NCBI GenBank assembly: GCA_040357565.1
Contig: JBDODJ010000023.1
Reading direction: 5' to 3' (one strand)
Length of the DNA stretch: 64,000 nucleotides
Source: Cercozoa sp. M6MM
Taxonomy: Eukaryota; Endomyxa: Ascetosporea
Part shown: positions 57,383 to 64,000 of the stretch, one piece after another
How the letters are laid out: every line of letters starts with the position of its first letter
How positions within the stretch are numbered: position 1 is the first letter of the stretch
Made by a program: the position numbers and the translations under genes
Notes under the pieces: model-generated
Database searches by the model: none
What the model saw: only the letters and a program-made list of their open reading frames with translations
Told to the model about the DNA's origin: nothing

Positions 57383-57965
57383 TTATTCCGGCTGCTCAGC
57401 CTCTTCAGTTTCGGCTTGCAATCTCAGCTGCTCACGTGCTTCCTGCGAGACATCAACACAACATGCTAGTCTGATAGCAGATTCAGACCGGCGTACCTGC
57501 TGGCGCAGCAAGTCAAGCATCTCGCGCGCGAAAGGAGCGTACGTGTGCGCAAGCTCGCCGACTTCCTGTTCAGACAGTGTGTAGCTAATCACCTGACGTA
57601 CAAACATCGCTACCTGATGCAAATGTCGCAACAAGCCGAGTTCGGTACTTTCGAGCAGCGCAGTGTCCTCAAAGGGATCTACTTGTACGTAGAACACATG
57701 TGTAGCACACCCAGCAAACAGACAAAGCAAGTGGTACCTCGGGAAACCTTGAGAGCGACGTAACGCATCTCCCAGGCGATAAAGACCACGAGACCGGCCA
57801 CGATGCCGTTGATGTGCCACTGGCGCAGCCACTTGCGGTTCTACAAACAATCAACAACTAACTCAACAAGCAGATCATTGAATGGGAAAACCGAGGTACC
57901 TTGTTCTTGTTGGATCTCGTCTGCATGCGCAGCACGTCATTGTGCAACTGTTCCATTGCGCCCAT
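57383..57965 (-). CDS. Small single-pass membrane protein of unknown function
   Basis: No family recognised. The start MGAMEQLHNDVLRMQTRSNK, then NRKWLRQWHINGIVAGLVVF-IAWEMRYVALKVS, shows one hydrophobic helix flanked by charges. Then comes a mostly acidic helical part (FEDTALLESTELGLLRHLHQ; LSEQEVGELAHTYAPFAREM) and a Glu/Gln-rich tail ending EEAEQPE. About 140 residues, four to five exons. The N-terminal MGAMEQ lacks Ser/Thr at position 6, so myristoylation is not indicated. Confidence 0.6.
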
Positions 57966-58233
57966 CTTGGCGGATCTCTTGTGCGCAGCTCAACGCTCTC
58001 TCACTACTGTAAATGCCTTTGTACAAGCACACACCCTGGCGCACCGGCTCTGCTCTAAGTTTAGTCGCCGATTCACACTGTTTTTATATTATTTTTGAGT
58101 TGCCGACTCAGGACTCGGATTAGTAGAATACGATAGAAAGAACGTAGATGCGACTACTGTCCATGTAGCACGAAACTCAGTCTGAACGAAACGAAATTCA
58201 CCATCCACGCGGATGCAACCGAACAAATCTACG

Positions 58234-59254
58234 CTAGGCAGCTCCAAGCAGCTTGGCAAGGGTGTGAGCCGAGACACCCGAATCGGCGTACTCGTCCTCG
58301 TCCTCCGAATCCTCATCACTGTCGGCAAAGGCACGGCCACCGCGTCTCTTCCAAGCCGTAATGTCCTGGGCTGTGGCGTAGTCTTCCTCGTCGCTGCCAG
58401 CCGCTCGGGCAAGACTGGCTAGTTCTTCCGCGCGGATGTGTCCGGGAAGTGTGTCAGCCAAAAATCGCACAGCATCCGCATTGGCAGGCTGCCGGCCCCA
58501 GAAGCGTCGTTGCTCGCGTGCAGATCTCCTGGTAGTCACCGTTGCATTGTCACTGAAAGCAAAAATAAAAAGCTGAATCGATCCAAGAAACGCTAGAGCA
58601 AAAAAGTGATTTTTTAACAGAACAAGGTACAGCAAAACAGATCGACTGGCCAGAGGTTGCACAACGGGTAGCTCTTGCTCCAATTCATCGTGCTCTGAGG
58701 CTTCTTCGTCGCCATCGGCGTCCATCGGCTCGGAAGCTTGTTGCGCTTCACGCACCTGACGCAGCAGATCAGCACTGTGCAAACGGAAAATCATAACGCG
58801 ATTTATTAAGCTTTTAAAGTGAAACTCAAGCTTTTGTTCTTCTGAAAACCATGTACCTCAGCTGGGCTCGCTCATGGAATTGACGGCGCTTGGCTTTCTG
58901 CTCTTCTCGCTTCTTTTGCTCCTCGCGTTGCCGCTCTTCCTCCTGCAGCAGCGATGTATGCTTGCTTCCCAGGGACAAGACATCAAACTAGCGTACATGT
59001 TTCCGTCTCTCTTCCTGCTGTTTGACGGCCACTGCGGTGCTCTGCTCCTCGACGGCATCCGAGTCGGAGTCGCCCTGCAAAAAACAAAATGATAGGACAT
59101 TGGATCACACCAATCGACCTGAACAAAACGCACCGCGAAGGACAGCCAGTTCGCGTCCTCAGGTTTGCTCGCCATGTGCACTGGCCTGTTTCGTTCAACA
59201 AGTACGAGCAGCTTCAAAATTGACGCTACACACCTTCCGGCTCTTCAGCTTCAT
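58234..59254 (-). CDS. Charged coiled-coil protein of unknown function
   Basis: No family recognised. The start MKLKSRK splices to LLVLVERNRPVHMASKPEDA (an alternative start is the internal MASKPEDANWLSFA). Then come GDSDSDAVEEQSTAVAVKQQ and a long Glu/Lys/Arg/Gln coiled coil (LLQEEERQREEQKKREEQKA, RRQFHERAQL). After LLRQVREAQQASEP there is an acidic stretch and RSAREQRRFWGRQPANADAV. The C-terminus is acidic (FADSDEDSEDEDEYADSG) and ends LAKLLGAA. About 290 residues. Composition suggests a nuclear or RNA-associated protein, but that is inference. Confidence 0.6.
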
Positions 59255-59500
59255 GCTGAGTCGATACGAAGCAGGAGGTACCTTGTGCTGGGTTTTAAAG
59301 AGATCTAATGCTACACCACTGTATTGACAAATAGTTTCCATCACATCGAGTGCACATTATTCTATATTGCCCAGCGAAGAAGGGTGTGAATAAGAAGCTG
59401 TAGCCAGTGGAAAAGAAGGCAATTGTGCGCCAAGTTGTGTCTGTGTCAGTGCCTTGGGCATGAAGTAACAGAGTGCAGCAACACCACAAAGCACCCTGGA

Positions 59501-60984
59501 ATGGAGTTTGAGAGCATTGCGGCTCTTGAGTTGGGCGATGTTTACGTAATAAATCAAAAATCACGATAGGGAGGTGAACGTTGATTGATTCATGAGTTTT
59601 TGCAGAGTGAGTCCGGTGGGCAATTGTGGACGCTGGACTGGCATCCGCGCGGAGAGCTCATCGCGTGTGCCGGTGCATCGCGGAAGATTGACCTGATCGC
59701 GCGACGACCAGTGTTCAACGACGCTCCCGAACGATGGTACTTTGTTTTAAACCCCTTGCACCGTTGTCCCTTACCCCCTTTTACACCTGCAACTCAGGAC
59801 AAAGGTGGCTACACTGGACGGTGTGCATGATGGCACGATTCGCACGGTCGCGTGGAGTCCGTGTGGCAGGTTTTACCCCCTTTACCCACCTTACCCCCTC
59901 CCCCTTATTCTTCCTTCTTTTTACCCCCTCCCCCCTGATATTTTAGGTACCTCGCGTCCTGCAGTTTCGACGGCACGACAGCGGTAGCGTTTCTCCTGAG
60001 CGTTTCTCATAGGGGGCGTTTCTCCTGGGTGGGGGGTGTTTGCTTCTTCAGGTGCATTGTTGTTTTGGGGACAGATCTGGCAGCACGTGGACGCGTGCGA
60101 GGAGGGAGATTACGGCGGCGTGTTCCGCGCGGACGAGTTTGAGTGCGTGGCGCAGCTGGAGGGTCACAAGAGCGAGGTCAAGTGCGTCGCGTGGTCGCCG
60201 TGTGGCACGCTGCTGGCCACGTGCTCGCGCGATCATACCATCCTGCTGTGGGAAGGTACCCGCCTTTACCCCCATCCCACCCACTTACCTCTACTCCTAC
60301 CCTACGGTCTTACCCCCCCCCCCCCCAGTGGAGGACGATGAGGTGGACTGCCTGGCCGTACTGGAAGGTCACTCGCAGGATGTCAAGTCAGTACTCTTCC
60401 TGTCGACAGGCATGCTTCTCAGCACGTCGTACGACGGCAGTTTCCGCGTCTGGCGCTGCGCCGACGAGGACAGTGCGCGCGACGAGTGGTACCAGCACCA
60501 GACGCTCCAGGTGCCCGAGTCTGAGTAACACCTGCTTTAACCCTCCCTCCACTTTACCCCCCTTTACCCCCTACCCCCTCCCCACAGTAAAGCGACAGTG
60601 TGGAGTGCGGCCAAGTCGCGCGACGACGCCGAGTCGGTGGCCGTGTGTGATGCCAAGGGCCGCGTGGCCGTGTGCACGTGGCAGCTCAGTCCCAGCACAG
60701 GCGATCGGCACCTCAAGGTGACCACCTCACTGCCTGTAAGTCAGCGCGAACTCTTCTCTCTCGACTTCAATGGCCAAGGTGCTTTGCTGTGTTCCGGCGC
60801 CGACGACGCGCTGCGTGTGCTGCGACCGCTCGACTCAGACAACGCACTGCTTGCCGAACAAGCTTGTGCACACGCGCAGGACATCAACTGCGCGCGTTTC
60901 TCGCCTGTCAGCGACGATGTCGTTGCCTCGTGCGGCGACGACGGCTTCCTGCGCATCTGGCGACTCCAACCTCACCAACAGTGA
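59501..60984 (+). CDS. CIAO1: CIAO1, WD40 protein of the cytosolic Fe-S assembly targeting complex
   Basis: CIAO1 delivers Fe-S clusters to cytosolic and nuclear apoproteins. The start [13 protein letters not shown] splices to [20 protein letters not shown]. Seven WD repeats can be followed: [20 protein letters not shown] (diagnostic of CIAO1), [80 protein letters not shown] and [20 protein letters not shown], ending in [11 protein letters not shown]. The CIAO1-specific DEWYQHQTL loop is also present. Length about 360 residues. Four of the introns are TTTACCCC-type. Confidence 0.88.
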
Positions 60985-61076
60985 TGTTTTCTTGCGTTAT
61001 TTATCAACTTACGTTAAAACCCCAGCTAAATTTGACGCAAACCAGCCACGCTAGTTAAACGAAAACTAGCCTGTTA

Positions 61077-61320
61077 CTGCATAGCGTTTCTCAATCACAT
61101 CTGTGACGATCAAATCTGAACCAGTCTGGCTAATTTTTATGGATTTTGTTTTGTTAGACCTGACTTCCTAGCCTGAGTTAAGCTTTCTACAGCTCACGCA
61201 CTTTTGACTGCAGTGCTTGGGCTGATTTAACTGCGCTTTCGACGACTTTTCGACGTCCTACGCTAACTGACGTTCACACTTCTCCGATACCTTAGTTACC
61301 GGTTTATTTATACCGTAACA
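61077..61320 (+). repeat. Dispersed repeat A, copy 2
   Basis: Colinear similarity with 12106-12400: gcatagcgtttctcaa, cagtctggctaat, gattttgttttgttagacct, gacttcctagcctgag, aagctttctac, gataccttagttaccggt and taccgtaaca. It lies between the convergent CIAO1 and unknown minus-strand genes. Confidence 0.7.
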
Positions 61321-61339
61321 AGCAAAACAGCCCAAAGTA

Positions 61340-62400
61340 TCACCAGTTCGCCAGATCAAAGACGTCCGACAGCGTGGAGCACTTGCGAGCAGCTTTGCCT
61401 TCGACGGCACTGGCAGTATCGACAGAGACGGCACTCGCCTGCATGGCAACGACGCGACGAACGTGCGGACAAACGCTCTCAACGACGTCTCGGTCGCTGC
61501 TCACGGTATCGTCGGTCACTGCACGCAACAGCGTAATGAGCTAAACAATTTGTTTTTTCGACCGGCTGGAACTTACGAAAGAGCTCCGGCTGCAACTGTC
61601 GCACAGCGGCGCTGAAACCAATCGTGCTTCGACTCACGAGAATTCGCTGTGCTCAAATCAACAAAAAACGACAAAAGAACAGTGACATGAAACAACGCAC
61701 GTGCGGCGAGATTTCGTCTTTCGTGAAGCCAAGATCGGCGATGTGCTGACGCGTTTCCTCCAGATCCGAAGAGGTTTGCTTCTTCACATCAGTGCTTCCA
61801 GCGGGAACCAATGGAAGACGTCGAATCTGCAAGAAGCAACTTAACTCTTAGCATCCAAGTCAAGTCAAGCCAACTCAAGTCAAGTCAAGCCAACTCAAAG
61901 AGCAAAAGGCGTACCACGACAACTCGGTGCAGTTTGCAGAGTTGTTTCATCAGATTGAGTGTGTCACTGTTAATCGTGTGCATCAACGCATCGTACGTGA
62001 GCACAATGGAGCGCTTGATTCGCCCGGAGAGAAACACATCGCGCAGTGTCTGCATCGACTTTGACTCGGATGACTCAGCTTGCTCCACCGCAGGCGAGGT
62101 CGGCTCTGAACCCGGCCGTTGCGGCCTTCGTCGTCGCTGTTATAATGACAGCAGCGATGACAACTACAAACAAGTCGAAAGCAGAAGCGTACATCTTTTC
62201 CTGAGACGAAAAAGTAAATTGCGACAACGACAACAACACCCAACAGAAGCGAGCGCTTCACGTTGGGAGGCATCCCTGCACAGATCCAAACGTACTTTCG
62301 ACATAATTCATTTTCATACTAGCGTAATTTCGCACGGTAAGGCACCTCGGAGCGCCCAATCGCGCAACGTGCTGCGGATCACGTCAACAACGCTCCCCAT
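61340..62400 (-). CDS. N-terminally membrane-anchored protein of unknown function
   Basis: The start MGSVVDVIRSTLRDWALRG splices to MPPNVKRSLLLGVVVVVAIY, giving one N-terminal membrane helix with a basic flank. A Ser/Thr/Glu-rich linker follows (AVEQAESSESKSMQ), then a folded-looking domain: LRDVFLSGRIKRSIVLTYDA, ALMHTINSDTLNLMKQLCKL, IRRLPLVPAGSTDVKKQTSS, QHIADLGFTKDEISPH, VTDDTVSSDRDVVESVCPHV and RRVVAMQASAVSVDTASAVE. It ends in DVFDLANW. An N-terminal anchor plus a small alpha/beta domain is loosely like peroxin PEX22, but I see no decisive motif. About 270 residues, six exons. Confidence 0.5.
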
Positions 62401-62714
62401 CCAAAACGATATTTTGCAAAGAGGACCAATCGCTAACTGCGCCAGACAAACAGTTGGAAAGTATTGCGTTCCGTCTGCTCCCAAACCGTGGGCGCAGATT
62501 AAACAGCACAGCAGCAGAAACGAGGGTTTCTTCGTGTAGAAAATGGCTACAGCTCAGATCATATCTGCTCGTTTATCTGCGACGCTGCACTGCTCAGGCG
62601 TGTGCTTGTTACTGCAGGTGTTTTTGGATGCAGCGACAGCCACTTTTGAGCCATGTCAGAATCGAATTTTGTACCATCAGCCAATATTTATTCCACTGTT
62701 GGGAGGGTGGTTTT

Positions 62715-64000
62715 ATGTTGTCTCAGGAGTACGGGCCTACGCAGCGGTCCACGCTATCGATCGATCTGGCGTCAGAGATGGCGGTAGATGGCGAGCGGCA
62801 ACATCTAGGGAGTAAAAGCTCGTCTGGCGACGATAACTCGAGCGATACGAACGTGCGACTCGACCGCATTCTCAACGCGGTAGAATCGTTGGCACTGACG
62901 GTTTCAGACTTGGTGTGATCACTTTCTGAATGTTTGAGGGTGTGTATTGATAAGAAGTGGATGCTTTGACAGCGAGCCTCAGTGTCGGACCTGTCGACGC
63001 GACTGACGGCTTTGGAGATGTCACTCAGCGACAATGACGCGCGCGCTCTGACGCTTTCGTCGCTGCCTGCTTTCGCTGAACCGTTCGTTTACCCTCATCT
63101 ACTTTACTCCCATCCCACCCCTTTATCTCCCATTAAAATCGCTTCTATTTAATTCCAACTTACCCTCCTTATACCCCTTCCCATTAATTCCCTACTCTGA
63201 TGTACTTTTCCAGACTGCTGGAGCGTCGAAATTCGTTCGATGACGACGCCGACGATGAGGACGTCAAGAACAAACTGCAGTCGAACCGACGAGCGAAACG
63301 TCGCGAAAGAAGGCGACGCAGACAATTCAATGTGCACCACAGTCAACACCATCACATTCCACAGGTGCCTTCAGAGGTTTAGGGGGGGGTAAAGAGGGGT
63401 GAAGCACTTATTGTAGCCACAACCGGCGCCGTCGGTCGTCGCTGCTCCCGGCAGCAGCATTCACGAACCGGCCATGTCTGTACCGAGTTGTTTTTCGGGG
63501 ATAAACTGACAAATGTTTACGTGTGGTGTAGGTCCTGTCCGTCGCTCCGTCTGTCGCAGTTTCTGCCACCGCTATTCGCATTCGGTAGGGTTCCTTTTAT
63601 TCACTGCTTCCCTTGATTTGTTCTACTCACATTGTTTAGTGACGAGAGAATGTTGCGAACGGCAGCGAGCGAAGGCAACTTGCGACGCGTGAAAGCTTTG
63701 CTGACCGAAGGCGTCGCCGTCGATGCCAGCGAATGGAACGGCGAAACGGTAGTCTTCTTTTATCTATCTTACCCTTTTATCTTTACTTAGCCCTTTCACC
63801 TCTTTAACCAATCCCTTTGACCTCTTTAACCAACCTCTTTGACCTCTTTAACCAACCCCTTTGACCCTCTTCACCCCCATAATTATGCAGGCACTGATGC
63901 GAGCTGCGAATTTCGGACGCGTCCAAATGTGCCGTTTGCTGCTGGATCGGGGTGCCGATGTCAACGTAAAGCTTCGTTCGTCTTTTTACGTCTCTAGCTA
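62715..64000 (+). CDS. Ankyrin-repeat protein, 5' part (runs off the window)
   Basis: The likely start MLSQEYGPTQRSTLSIDLAS (or the internal MAVDGERQ) leads to an acidic Ser/Asp stretch and a coiled coil (VRLDRILNAVESLALTVSDL, then STRLTALEMSLSD). A basic cluster with a His run follows (NRRAKRRERRRRRQFNVHHS). After three more exons the ankyrin repeats begin: RMLRTAASEGNLRRVKALLT and TALMRAANFGRVQMCRLLLD-RGADVN, with the canonical TALMxAA and GADVN signatures. The rest of the repeats lies right of the window. Introns near 63085-63190, 63380-63420 and 63750-63890 are again TTTACCC/TCTTTAACC-type. Function unknown; ankyrins bind partner proteins. Confidence 0.72.

Overview
The window is a gene-dense piece of a eukaryotic nuclear genome. 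About 28 protein-coding genes fill 64 kb on both strands. Nearly all are split by many short GT-AG introns, mostly 45-150 bp, so single open frames rarely match a whole gene. I rebuilt genes by joining exons at GT...AG borders that keep phase and restore conserved protein families. The content (beclin, RFC1, VTA1, STI1, CD2BP2, Miro-like, APEX1, CIAO1, peroxisomal ABCD, dolichyldiphosphatase, mitochondrial ICT1) is that of a free-living eukaryote. Compactness, dinucleotide microsatellites, C-rich introns and frequent GTAC splice donors suggest a protist, but I cannot name the lineage. I saw no plastid, viral or bacterial gene block and no recognisable transposase or reverse transcriptase. There are two assembly gaps, at 11759-11768 and 27229-27328, both inside (CA/GT)n repeats.

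Layout, left to right: 3' part of an OTU deubiquitinase (+); small membrane protein (+); VTA1 (-); RING-H2 protein (+); beclin/ATG6 (-); peroxisomal ABC transporter ABCD (+); repeat-rich spacer; LYR-motif protein (-); myristoylatable globin-RGS protein (-); STI1/HOP (-); dolichyldiphosphatase (+); ICT1 (+); SDR dehydrogenase (-); RFC1 (+); repeat-bearing spacer; secreted Cys/Gly-rich protein (+); Cys-rich membrane protein (+); ATP-synthase-d-like protein (-); unknown protein (+); unknown nuclear-type protein (-); reduced Miro-like protein (+); CD2BP2/LIN1 (-); SAP-domain APEX1 (+); large REJ-GPS-7TM receptor (+); fatty acid hydroxylase/sterol desaturase (+); small membrane protein (-); charged coiled-coil protein (-); CIAO1 (+); dispersed repeat; membrane-anchored unknown (-); ankyrin protein running off the right end (+).

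The genes do not form one pathway. Nine neighbouring pairs are head to head across about 175-350 bp, so shared two-way promoters look like the normal arrangement. Loose themes are endomembrane and autophagy (VTA1, beclin), mitochondria (ICT1, LYR, SDR, ATP-synthase-d-like, Miro-like), peroxisome (ABCD), and DNA replication or repair (RFC1, APEX1).

The observations I rate highest are: an N-myristoylatable protein joining a globin fold to an RGS domain; a REJ/GPS ectodomain joined to seven membrane helices; a Miro-like protein with degenerate GTPase motifs and no second GTPase domain; and a 10-base palindrome, TCCGCGCGGA, found exactly ten times in 64 kb.
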